64,000 nt of DNA from Rhizobium sp. BT03 (GTDB lineage Bacteria; Pseudomonadota; Alphaproteobacteria; Rhizobiales; Rhizobiaceae). The translations under genes and the position numbers were made by a program. The stretch lies in contig NZ_CP125643.1 of assembly GCF_030053155.1 (NCBI RefSeq), forward strand, positions 310,001 to 374,000. The letters run 5' to 3'. Positions 1-8,184 of the stretch are shown one piece after another. Under the pieces are notes generated by a model, which was given only the letters and a program-made list of their open reading frames with translations, was not told where the DNA came from and made no database searches. The number at the start of each line of letters is the position of its first letter. Within the stretch, counting starts at the first letter, position 1.

Positions 1-322
1 GAGACCATGGTGCAAGGCATAGCCGACGAAATCCGGTGGACCCGTTGGATAGTGAGCGCCTTATGACGACCATCGAAAAAAGCGCCCCTGACTCCTTTTT
101 TGAAAGGAACAAAATGGGAACATTCCTGAGGCGCTCTATTCCATCTCGAATACGGAGGATCCGGCATGCCTACGGTGTTGTTCAGACACGACCAAGACAT
201 CTCGCTTAACGATGTACTGAAGATTGCAGTCTACGCGAAGCACGTTGCAGGCAGTGCTATGAAGTGTTCGCGGAAGATGGTTCGAGGTCTCGTCGGACGC
301 TCTGTCGCGGCGAGCGCGGGAC

Positions 323-559
323 GTGTCTGATGCCCTCGATTTCAGTGAAGAACCATATTTCTCGCCGGAGACGACGAGGAAGGTTCTTAAGCTTCGCAAT
401 GCGGTGTGGGGTATGTGCTTCGACTATCTCGGTGAATGCGGCCACCTGGGCAAATCAACCGACCTTCTCAGGATGGACCAGGACCTGGAATACGTCGTCG
501 AAAAACTCGTCATCTACCACCTGTCTCCTCAGGAGATCGAAGGCCGAGTAGGCGCATGA
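323..559 (+). CDS. Small hypothetical protein, possibly a C-terminal remnant
   Basis: A 78-aa reading frame with an acidic, mixed alpha-helical composition (starts MSDALDFSEEPYF) and no recognised domain. A second small frame from an ATG at 166 (starts MPTVLFRHDQDIS, about 55 aa) ends at 333 and overlaps it in another frame, so the two may be halves of one frameshifted gene. No convincing ribosome binding site was seen for either. Function is unknown; it may be non-coding. Confidence 0.3.
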   Translation: MSDALDFSEEPYFSPETTRKVLKLRNAVWGMCFDYLGECGHLGKSTDLLRMDQDLEYVVEKLVIYHLSPQEIEGRVGA

Positions 560-628
560 AGGCCAGTTGTTTCGCTGATCTTGGCATCGGCGACGACACG
601 GAGCCTCGGGGCAGCATTTGACATCTCT

Positions 629-1645
629 TCATACTTCAAGATCCGGACAATTTTGATATTGCAGTTTCTGAAGCGATGCCTCGAGGTCGAGCTTGAAGCC
701 GGTTGCGGCGTAGTCAAACGAGACGTCTCCGAAAGCGGACAGGCTCGTATTGACCAAGCGGGAGCCGAAGCCCTTCTTCTTTGGGGCTTCCACGGCTGGG
801 CCACCGCTCTCTTGCCAATGGAGATTGAAGCGATCGTCGCCGACATTTTTGCGCACGGACCACTCGATCTCGACAGTTCCTGTATCCCCTGATAGAGCCC
901 CGTACTTTGTCGCATTGGTGACAAGCTCATGCAGCACGAGGGCGAAGCCAAGAGCCGCTTGCGGGTTCAGGCTGACTGCCGGACCGCTTGCTTTGATGCG
1001 GCTCGGTTCAACGCCGAGATTCACCGTGGTCGCTTCGATGATCGTATCGACGGCTGCGGATAACCAGTTCTTCTGCAGCAAAATATCGTGCGCGTTTGCA
1101 TATGCCTTGATGCGCGACGAGATCGACTGCTCCGCGGCTTCGATGCTGGCGGCGTTCCGGAATGACTGGTTGGTGATCGCCTGAACGACTGCCAGCGTGT
1201 TCTTGATGCGGTGAGAAAGTTCGTGCATCAGGACGCGCTGTCGCTCCTCATTTTCCCGCTGCTCGGTTCGATCCCTGAGGATCTTCACGAAGCCTTCGAG
1301 TTCGCCATCATCCGATCTCAACGCCATCATCTGGCCCGACGCCCAGAATAACGAGCCGTCCTTTCGAAGGTGCCAGCGCTCATCATCTCCATGGCCCTGG
1401 GTCAGTGTGGCGGTCATTTCCCGTTGAGGAATGCCCGCCGCGCGGTCTTCCTCAGTGAAAATAACGGCCACGGGATGGCCGACGATTTCGGTCTCATCCC
1501 ATCCGAGAATTCGGCGGGCACCCTCATTCCAGGTGATCACTCGGGAGTCGAGATCCAGGGCGATGATCGCATATTCGATGGCACTCTGAAGGATTGCTTC
1601 GAGAAAGCGCTCCCGAGCGCGACTGGAGGTGGAAATGGGGTTCAT
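629..1645 (-). CDS. PAS-domain HWE-family sensor histidine kinase
   Basis: A predicted cytoplasmic sensor kinase of 338 aa. An N-terminal PAS domain (about residues 15-128, with the typical ITWNEGARRILGW segment) senses a signal, possibly through a cofactor. The kinase module follows. The phosphoacceptor motif HRIKN (His145), the N-box HELVTNATK (Asn244), the WxE signature WQE (277-279) and the glycine-rich segment KGFGSRLV identify the HWE class, which is common in Rhizobiales. No transmembrane segment is visible. The ATG at 1645 was chosen over an upstream in-frame start at 1873 because the 76-residue extension is basic, has no domain character and the PAS domain starts soon after residue 1. 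No response regulator lies beside it, so it is an orphan kinase. The family call is strong; the signal is unknown. Confidence 0.88.
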   Translation of the reverse strand: MNPISTSSRARERFLEAILQSAIEYAIIALDLDSRVITWNEGARRILGWDETEIVGHPVAVIFTEEDRAAGIPQREMTATLTQGHGDDERWHLRKDGSLFWASGQMMALRSDDGELEGFVKILRDRTEQRENEERQRVLMHELSHRIKNTLAVVQAITNQSFRNAASIEAAEQSISSRIKAYANAHDILLQKNWLSAAVDTIIEATTVNLGVEPSRIKASGPAVSLNPQAALGFALVLHELVTNATKYGALSGDTGTVEIEWSVRKNVGDDRFNLHWQESGGPAVEAPKKKGFGSRLVNTSLSAFGDVSFDYAATGFKLDLEASLQKLQYQNCPDLEV

Positions 1646-1953
1646 GATTTTATTCTGCGCCTGATCCTTCCGGTCGCGCAAGCGGAATTGCCTTACCTCA
1701 TCCCATACAGGCGCAATGACAACGCCATCGAATCGTGACTCCCGGACGGGCTGGTCGGGAAGCCTGCCGCATAGGCCAGTCGGTCGATCGTCTTTTAGGA
1801 AAAAGACGGCGTGCGACGTTATCGGACCTCTTATTGAGCGTGGAAGCATGACGACCCAATTTGACAACTGCACGGCGACTTACCTTCGGTATCGTCAGAA
1901 GCAGCCTTGGCCGACCGGAAAGAACTTGCGGCGGTCGCGTTCGAACGAATAGG

Positions 1954-2410
1954 ATGCCGATGGTCGTCAATGGCGCGCGCAAGCCGGATCTGCCGATCGT
2001 GCTGGCCTACAGATCATTCCTCGAGCTGACCGGTTGCGCCGCCGGAGAGGTGCTGGGCCGGAATTGTCGTTTCCTTTAGGGCCCGGCGACGTCTCCGATC
2101 GCCGTCGCCGAACTTCGCGCTGCATCGCCGACGAGCGGGAGGTGAGCGTCGAGATCTTGAATTATAAGAAGAACGGGGAGCAGTTCTGGAACCGCTTGCA
2201 TTTAAGTCCCATCCATGGGGACGACGGAAGGATGCTTTATTTTTTTGGATCGTAAATCGACATGACGGAGTACCGGCGGATAGAGGCGCTGGAAGCGTCC
2301 GAGCATCGGCTGCTGACGGAGGTCGGCCACCGGTCGAAGAACGTCCTCGCCATCGCGGACAGCATTGTTCGCCTCACCAACGCCGACGATCCGGCCGGAG
2401 GCGGGCAAAG
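1954..2410 (+). pseudogene. Remnant of a LOV-domain HWE histidine kinase
   Basis: Successive pieces of a LOV photosensor kinase read in order but in broken frames. From ATG 1954 the frame carries a LOV core ending in GRNCRFL, where the photoactive cysteine is retained. The expected next residue, Gln, is a TAG stop at 2077-2079. After a frame change the sequence continues with VSVEILNYKKNGEQFWNRL and MLYFFGS, typical of the LOV C-terminal half, then meets a TAA. It resumes with the HWE phosphoacceptor segment EVGHRSKNVLAIAD. The ATP-binding half is gone, cut off where the ISNCY-like remnant begins. At least two stops and one frameshift make it non-functional. Confidence 0.8.
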
Positions 2411-3343
2411 AGGGCGAGATTGTAAGCGACCACCGATGACCAGACATAAGCCTTGAAGTGGTCGAGCCCACGCCAGGTGCAGCGCCCCAAGCCACAAGCG
2501 CGTTTCAAACATGAGATGCCGGCCTCGATGCCGGCGCGGAAGTTTCTGAGCTTGCGATCGACCCCGGCTACCGACCATATCTTCGATCTTGAGGCCGCAC
2601 TTCTTGTGGAAGGCCATGTCGCGGATGCCGCAGGCTTTGGCTCGGCTCAAATTATCGCGGCTGGCATAGCCGGCCCTGATGCGGCGCCTGGCCATAAAAG
2701 GCGATGTGGCGTTCCAGCATCGGCAGCAAACGCTTGCTGTCTGCCGGTTGCCGGTTTCGACGACGAGGTCGAGGACCAGTCCGCTTCTGCCGGTGGTCAG
2801 ATTGAGTTTGTGGCCGTAGTCGACGTCGCGGCTGCCTTCGACGATGATGTCGGCATGCGGCTCGAAGAGGCTCACCAGCTTCTCGCCAGCCGGCACCGGC
2901 TCGCCGGCCAGGACCCGCCGTTCGGTCTGGCCGATGATCCGGTCGATCAGCAGCTTATAGTGGCGGAGCTGGGTCTGCCACAGTTCGCCGGCCGGGCCAG
3001 CCGTCAGGGGCAACTGTTCACTCGCCTGCTGCAGATAACTCAAGGTCGTGCGCGTGATCTTGAGCAGTTCGCGGTAGTGCTTGATCCGTTTGGGGCGGCC
3101 GCGGGTATTCGATCGCTCGAGCCCGCTTCTTTGCCGCGCGGCGGTGGTCGTGCCATGGGATGGCGCTACCCAGTGCCACGGCCTGCTGCAACAGCCGCAC
3201 CGTCACCCGGACAGCGTCCCATAATAGGCTACTGTCGCTCGGCTCATGGATCAGTGCGGCGGTGACGTGCTGTCGACGCGCACGACCTTGCCACTTTCCA
3301 GCTTCTCCTGCCGGGCGCTCGCCAGCAGCACCCTGCCAGAATA
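2400..3343 (-). pseudogene. ISNCY-type transposase remnant
   Basis: A degenerate transposase on the minus strand. Near 3130-3250 it encodes a segment like HEPSDSSLLWDAVRVT, matching the T/PTDSxLLWDxVRV block near the start of ISNCY transposases. Near 2760-2890 it encodes LVSLFEPHADIIV followed by DVDYGHKLNLTTGRSGL, the conserved catalytic-core block of that family. The C-terminal part (GLGRCTWRGLDHFKAYV) is recoverable only in another frame. Several frameshifts separate the blocks, and no terminal repeats could be identified with confidence. It abuts the truncated LOV kinase and probably disrupted it. Confidence 0.7.
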
Positions 3344-3574
3344 ATTTTGCCCTGCGAGGAAAAGCAAAATTCGTGCGTGTTTGTGCCTGTGGTTCCCAAG
3401 GTTGCGAGTGTCGCGGCATTCAGGATAGAACGAGCGAGTTCCATCTCAGTGTGCTCCAAGCATTGGCGGCGACGAGGAGGCTGCTGCAGCAATGTTATAC
3501 GCAGAGGACTTTGGTCGTCAAAGCTAAAGGTGACATTCAAAACGACGATCGTTTTCTCAGATGCCACCCGCTTT

Positions 3575-4564
3575 TCAATTGGATGCTTGGCAGAGGGGAA
3601 TTGGACGCGGCGGTGGTGCTGGATGATCCTGCTTATATCTTGCGATGATCGGCTCCAGCCGCTCTTTCGGCCAGAACTGCGGAGAGCCGATCTCGCCAAG
3701 GCAGGTAGCGTTCCAGTATGATCCAGCGCTTACTGGCGACTTGCCCGATGTCGTTGCCCGGCCGACCGCGGCGATGTCGCGCGCCTCCGGGTAGATATAG
3801 AGCGTCGTCGGATTATCCTTGACCATCGACAAGACTTCCGGGGTCTCTTCCGGCGACCAGCTGGTGCATCCGTCGCTTCGCCCGCCCGCATAGGTGACCA
3901 ACTTCCCGACAGGGACATAGCCTTTCCGATCGGCATATGGGCTCTCCGGCTTTTTCTGCATGCAGATCCCAGAGACGAGCGCCGCAGCATGCCCGCCGAT
4001 TGCGCGTTGTCTGGCGTTGGCGGTATCGCCGATCCCATCGAATTGAACAAACGAGCGGGTCAAAACCGCCTCTCTGTTAGAAGGCGCCAGATAATAGCCT
4101 TTGAACGAGGTCTTGATCTCGCTTGTCAGATACGCGCCACCGGCGGTCAAGTTTGAGTCCAGCGCGTTGCCAAAATTCTTAGCGCATTCCCGGCCGTTGG
4201 AGAAGTTGACCACGCCAGGGAGGTTGAGGCCGCCACCATGCCCTGCCGAGATCACCCGAAACGACTGCTTCGCCTCGCAGATCACGTAGAACCGGCCAAC
4301 TGTCAGATCGTTGGGTCGTGTCGCATCCATTGCGAAGTAACAGGCGTTCTTGACCGTTCCCTCCGCGACCTTCTCCAGATATAACCTCCGCGCCCGCTCC
4401 AGAACCACGCGCGTGATCTGGCCTTTCCCGTCGCCGACGTAGTCTGCTATCCAAGCCGGGAAAGGCGAACTCTTGCCCGCGGCACGTGCGGGAGTTGATC
4501 CGGACAGCATTGGTGCCAGGATGACCAACCCCGTTGCTAGCAAAAGGTTGAGCCTGGAACGCAT
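3575..4564 (-). CDS. Exported murein L,D-transpeptidase catalytic-domain protein (YkuD_2-like)
   Basis: A secreted protein of 329 aa, likely acting on peptidoglycan in the periplasm. An N-terminal signal peptide (MRSRLNLLLATGLVILAP... ending around an AxA site, ARAAG) precedes a catalytic domain whose signature GGRSDGCTSW contains the Ser-x-Gly-Cys active-site motif of L,D-transpeptidase-like enzymes. The family normally runs to about 220-350 aa, so this is full length. The start at 4564 places the signal peptide at the N-terminus; an in-frame ATG at 4648 would add a Cys/His-rich stretch with no export character. It is transcribed alone and its neighbours are unrelated. Whether it makes cross-links or is a divergent hydrolase-like member cannot be told from sequence. 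Confidence 0.78.
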   Translation of the reverse strand: MRSRLNLLLATGLVILAPMLSGSTPARAAGKSSPFPAWIADYVGDGKGQITRVVLERARRLYLEKVAEGTVKNACYFAMDATRPNDLTVGRFYVICEAKQSFRVISAGHGGGLNLPGVVNFSNGRECAKNFGNALDSNLTAGGAYLTSEIKTSFKGYYLAPSNREAVLTRSFVQFDGIGDTANARQRAIGGHAAALVSGICMQKKPESPYADRKGYVPVGKLVTYAGGRSDGCTSWSPEETPEVLSMVKDNPTTLYIYPEARDIAAVGRATTSGKSPVSAGSYWNATCLGEIGSPQFWPKERLEPIIARYKQDHPAPPPRPIPLCQASN

Positions 4565-4665
4565 CTGGTGCTCTCCGTGATGTAAACAAAGACCTGAATG
4601 ACATCGATCATCATGACAGAGGCGACAACGAGGTTCGATAGTTCGCAATTATGCCTCGACACTCC

Positions 4666-5325
4666 TTAACAGCGCACTTCCAATCGGGTCGCAACAATCT
4701 GCGAGTAGTCTGTGCCCACTGGATCGTTGAAGAACATCGTCGTCAGCATCGCCTGATTTTCGGAAAGGATTTCTTTCGAGCCAGGCCTGACGACTTTGTG
4801 AGTGCAACCGCTAAAGCCTTCGCCCGAGATTTTCAGATCGGCATCGCTGGCAAAATCGAGAGCAGTATAGAGTGTCGGATCATAAACGCCGAAAACAATC
4901 AATCCTTTGAGCGGCGTCTTGGCCATTGGCTTCTGTGCGAAAGACAGGGTGAGGGAGCCGTTCTCATAGGTCCCATGCAGGATGTCCGGCTTCGCAAGCG
5001 CGAGTGTTTTCCCATTGATCGTGATGTTCATATAATAGTTGTACTGCGCAAGCGACTCCCGGACTGTTTTGGCGACGGCAGCAACTTCCGCAGGGTCGAG
5101 GGCATTGTTGCGGTTCTTGTCGTAGTCGAGCAGCACTGACGACGAAAACACCTCATCGAACTGCCATGTGTCGCGCAGCTCCTGGAGGCTTCCATCGGGC
5201 GCCGCGACCGCCTCGAATTTTGCATCAACGAAGATATGGGGATGGGCGAACGTGTTAGTCGGCATCCCGAGGAGGAGAAGTGAAGTTGCGATAGTGGCGT
5301 GGCGGCGTTTGTTCGCGAGGCTCAT
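4666..5325 (-). CDS. DUF1007 family periplasmic protein with an EF-hand-like loop
   Basis: A 219-aa exported protein. A signal peptide at the N-terminus ends in FAHPHIFVD; the HPHI(F/W)VD motif right after cleavage is the hallmark of DUF1007 proteins. Around residues 75-95 is a calcium-type loop, LDYDKNRNNALDPAEV, of EF-hand pattern (D-x-D-x-N-x-x-L-D-x-x-E). The family usually sits beside a nickel/cobalt exporter (NicO/RcnA type) and is thought to bind or deliver metal. No such transporter is present here, so its partner is elsewhere or lost. Start 5325 was chosen because it gives the signal peptide; the longer frame from 5451 lacks one. Confidence 0.8.
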   Translation of the reverse strand: MSLANKRRHATIATSLLLLGMPTNTFAHPHIFVDAKFEAVAAPDGSLQELRDTWQFDEVFSSSVLLDYDKNRNNALDPAEVAAVAKTVRESLAQYNYYMNITINGKTLALAKPDILHGTYENGSLTLSFAQKPMAKTPLKGLIVFGVYDPTLYTALDFASDADLKISGEGFSGCTHKVVRPGSKEILSENQAMLTTMFFNDPVGTDYSQIVATRLEVRC

Positions 5326-6049
5326 GCTACGTGAGTGTCGAGAAGATTGCGACGGATTTAAGTTTCGATCGCCGTGGTTTACCGGAATGCACCTTCCGCT
5401 ATTTCGCCGCCGAGACGTTGGTCGAGTTCCTCGTGCTGGCCGTTGCGGCAACTTGGCGATTCACGCCGCCACCGCGCGCCTATCGCTGCGGCAGCACAGC
5501 CGGCTTCGACGCATCTTCATTCAGACAAGGCGATGGCAAAAATCATCGTCACGCCCGGGCGCGCTGGCCCTGTCGAGATTGCGGCCTTCCTGATGAAAGG
5601 CGACATCGATCCGCTGGACGCCAAGAAGTGACCTTCGTCTTGTCGACCCCCCCCTGCGGGAATAGAGCCAATCAAGCGTGCGGCGCGCCAGTGGGAGGAC
5701 GCGTGCCGTTGCGGCAAGTGGAACATCCGTGTCGATTCTCGCGTCAGCGATTTTGGGCTTGCTCGGGCTTCCGGCGAGATTGAAATTGGGAATTAGAATG
5801 CCTTCACTGCAAACACACCGGATCTTCATTTTACGTGGCGCAACTTTCCTCAAACGAACCCGCACCCGTGCGGTATTTGGCCACATCCTCGCCGAGGCCG
5901 GAGCCGGAATAACCGGGTCCGAGCTTCACTCTCATCACATCAAGGGTGCCTGCCACGAGCAAACGCCTAATAATTGGCGCGAAGCCAAACCGCGTCGGTG
6001 ACAGGGCACTCACAGTAATGGGCAGGTGCGGCTGTGGGCCGGCAATTGC
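5326..6049. other. No confident gene (724 bp)
   Basis: Only short overlapping frames occur here. The single candidate is a 32-codon frame from ATG 5533/5534 on the plus strand (begins MAKIIVTPGRAGP) with AAGG upstream; it is too short to assign. No repeat or RNA structure was recognised. It is probably decayed sequence. Confidence 0.4.
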
Positions 6050-6923
6050 TTATTTTGACGCGTCGCTTTTGTTGGCATGCGCCTGAATTTGCGTGCATCG
6101 CTCGAACAGGTGCTCGAACGGCTCGGAATCGCCGAGCAGCAGACCGTCGTCGACCATGCGCGCGTAATCCTCACCGAGTGCGCGCAGACCTTCTCCGGAG
6201 GGTGTCAGAACCAGATTGCCATTGACGGCTGCGGCGTAGTCGATGGGCGAGCGGTCGGCCGCCTTTTCCGCAAAGAACATGGATTTGTGTTTCGCCACGG
6301 CATTGGCAAGCTGCCGATCCGCGAATGCCTTGTCGGCGAAACCAGCATCGTTCAACCGGACGACGTCATGCCAATGACGAGCAAAACGATCACCGCGGAG
6401 GCGCTCCTGCAGGCAGAAGACATGGATGGCGGTCGCTTTCTCCCAGAACGTCCGCTCCGCGTGCATGACGCGGGGAGTCGCTTTCGGAAATTCGACACCA
6501 TCAACCTGACCCGACGCGTCACAGTCGACATCGCGAATACTGGCCGGCTCGCCGGTGGATCGGTCCCCGAATTCGAGCATGACGCTCCGGGCGACATAAC
6601 CGGATCCGCTGCTCACCGCGTCATAGTCCACGCTTCTCCTCGCTGCGGGTTTTCGGCAGCGCCTCATCATTGTCGCCGACCAAGTCCGGCGCCAGGGCGC
6701 GGATATCATAGGTCAGGTCGACATCCTCGGAGAACCTTTTGATGACACCGTAGGCTTTCGATAGCGAAGTGCCGCCCTTGAAGACGAGATGCTCACCGAG
6801 CTTGGACGAAAAGAGCGTCTGCAGCGTCCAGACGACCCAGACATCCTTTTCGAGGAGATGAATGGGCCGTCCGGTGCGGTCGGCCGCCACCGCCAAGGCT
6901 TCGCGTCGGTTATCCTTTGACAA
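6050..6923 (-). pseudogene. abiEii: AbiEii-type nucleotidyltransferase toxin, broken by internal deletion
   Basis: The toxin half of a type IV AbiE system. The first 95 codons from 6923 are intact and hold the nucleotidyltransferase motifs FKGGTSLSKAYG and FSEDVDL. After SEEKR the frame hits a stop (ends at 6621), while the family sequence resumes in another frame as VDYDAVSSGSGYV and continues through VMHAERTFWEKATAIHVF and RHWHDVVRL to the end at 6050. Compared with the usual layout, several tens of codons are missing at the junction and the frame is shifted, so the toxin should be dead. It lies 13 bp downstream of the antitoxin gene in the normal antitoxin-toxin order. Confidence 0.8.
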
Positions 6924-6936
6924 GGTCAGAAACAGA

Positions 6937-7530
6937 TCAGCGATGCGCAGCCTTTCCTACGCTTCTTGCAAGCCAGGTCGGAAACTGCGGAGCCGCCGCC
7001 ACCAGCTCGCCGAACGCGTCTGGCGGCAGCTTTCGCTTGATCCGCGACAGTGCTTCATCGGCCCTCTCCGGCCCAAGCCATGCAAGTGCGCGGACCGCCA
7101 CGCCAGCAGGTCGATCTGCCAAGGCCAATTGCCAGCGCGGCACGTGCTTGAGCTCGACCGTCTGCTGTCCAAGGGTCATCGTCCGGCTACGGCCGGATGT
7201 CAGGTAGACGGAGCGGACCGGGACCTGGGAGGTCAGGCCCAGGGCATTTGCCGCGGCGGCGCCATTCGAGACGATGACCTCACCGCGCTGCTGCGCCACC
7301 GCCTCTACGGCCTGTTCGACCGTCGGCGGCCGACTGCCAAAGCGACTTTTGACGGGCCGCATATAGATACCACGGCCCGCCCGGACGAGCTCGCCACGCT
7401 CGGCCAGGCGCGACAGAGCCCGATCCAGGGCGGCTCGATTTCCGAGATGCAAAAAGCTCTTTGCCGAAAGCGCGGATCCTTCCGGCAGTCGTTCAGCATG
7501 TCCCATGATTTGCGATGTCAGCTTTTGCAT
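6937..7530 (-). CDS. abiEi: AbiEi-type antitoxin / transcriptional repressor
   Basis: A 197-aa protein of the DUF6088/AbiEi family. The N-terminal winged-helix region (about residues 1-65, with ALDRALSRLAERGELVRAGR) should bind DNA, and the C-terminal region should antagonise the AbiEii toxin. In type IV AbiE systems the two proteins do not form a stable complex, and the antitoxin represses its own operon by binding inverted repeats in the promoter. A perfect palindrome 12 bp upstream of this start fits that model. The reading frame is intact although the partner toxin is not. Start ATG 7530 follows directly after the operator region. Confidence 0.82.
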   Translation of the reverse strand: MQKLTSQIMGHAERLPEGSALSAKSFLHLGNRAALDRALSRLAERGELVRAGRGIYMRPVKSRFGSRPPTVEQAVEAVAQQRGEVIVSNGAAAANALGLTSQVPVRSVYLTSGRSRTMTLGQQTVELKHVPRWQLALADRPAGVAVRALAWLGPERADEALSRIKRKLPPDAFGELVAAAPQFPTWLARSVGKAAHR

Positions 7531-7541
7531 GGCATTTCTCT

Positions 7542-7569
7542 TGTCAGAAATATATGCAAATTTCTGACA
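7542..7569. promoter_or_regulatory. Predicted AbiEi operator (perfect 10-bp inverted repeat)
   Basis: TGTCAGAAAT at 7542-7551 is exactly repeated in inverse (ATTTCTGACA) at 7560-7569 with an 8-bp AT-rich spacer. It lies immediately upstream of the abiEi start. AbiEi proteins are known to autorepress through inverted repeats in this position. Binding here is inferred. Confidence 0.65.
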
Positions 7570-7651
7570 GTTTGCAATGAGAGGGGAAGACGGCGAGCCC
7601 GGACGGTGCTGACCAATTTTTATCGGTCAGTGACCCGCTGTCTCTTCACAA

Positions 7652-7861
7652 TCACGATTCATCTATCAGGCCGTCAAACACTTCCACCATCGCATCGCTG
7701 ATGGCCTTGCCTAGCGCGCCTGCAGCGTTTGCAAGCGCCTCGTCGTCCATATCGCGAGCGGCCATCGCAAAAGCAGTTCCCTCGGACGTTACGATTTCCC
7801 GCGCCCGCTCAATTGCCCAAAGGCCGAAGTCGCTGCGGCTGCTGATTTCCACGGTTTCCAT
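7652..7861 (-). CDS. Small acidic hypothetical protein (69 aa)
   Basis: A 69-aa frame with a strong ribosome binding site (AGGAGA about 6 bp before ATG 7861). It is Ala-, Glu- and Asp-rich and predicted helical (for example ALANAAGALGKAISDAM), with no signal peptide or domain recognised. It is a single gene between the AbiE module and the T3SS island. Function unknown; the RBS and balanced codon use support that it is real. Confidence 0.5.
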   Translation of the reverse strand: METVEISSRSDFGLWAIERAREIVTSEGTAFAMAARDMDDEALANAAGALGKAISDAMVEVFDGLIDES

Positions 7862-8184
7862 GTTGTCTCCTGATTTGTTCGAGAGGACGGCTTATACCGA
7901 TTTGCCGGACAATGCAGTCTGAAAACCGAGCCCGAGGACCGACTTCGATCTGTCTCGTGAGCGCATTCCCTACGGGACCGTGCTCTATTGCGCCGCACCT
8001 TGGCGACTGCGGTGTCACCAGCATTTGTACTGCGGTATAATTTGGAAGCGCTATGTGGGGGTCAATGGTTCAATTTTGCCGCTCCGATAGCACCCATTTG
8101 TCATATCACTGAAAAACTTCTGACCTAACGAGGCTTTCCGGGCCTCCGTTCAGGGTGCGGCCGTCGATCAGGAGTGACGAAATC
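7862..8184. other. Intergenic region upstream of the first HrpK-like gene
   Basis: A 323-bp region that must hold the promoter of the HrpK-like gene at 8185. No tts box, hrp box or sigma-54 site was found by eye. The start of the downstream gene is fixed by AGGAGTGA about 10 bp before ATG 8185. Confidence 0.4.

Noticed and set aside
7862..8184. Possible tts box or hrp box upstream of the first HrpK-like gene
   Set aside because: Visual comparison with the known consensus patterns gave no convincing match here, nor upstream of 11016, 14164 or 26329.
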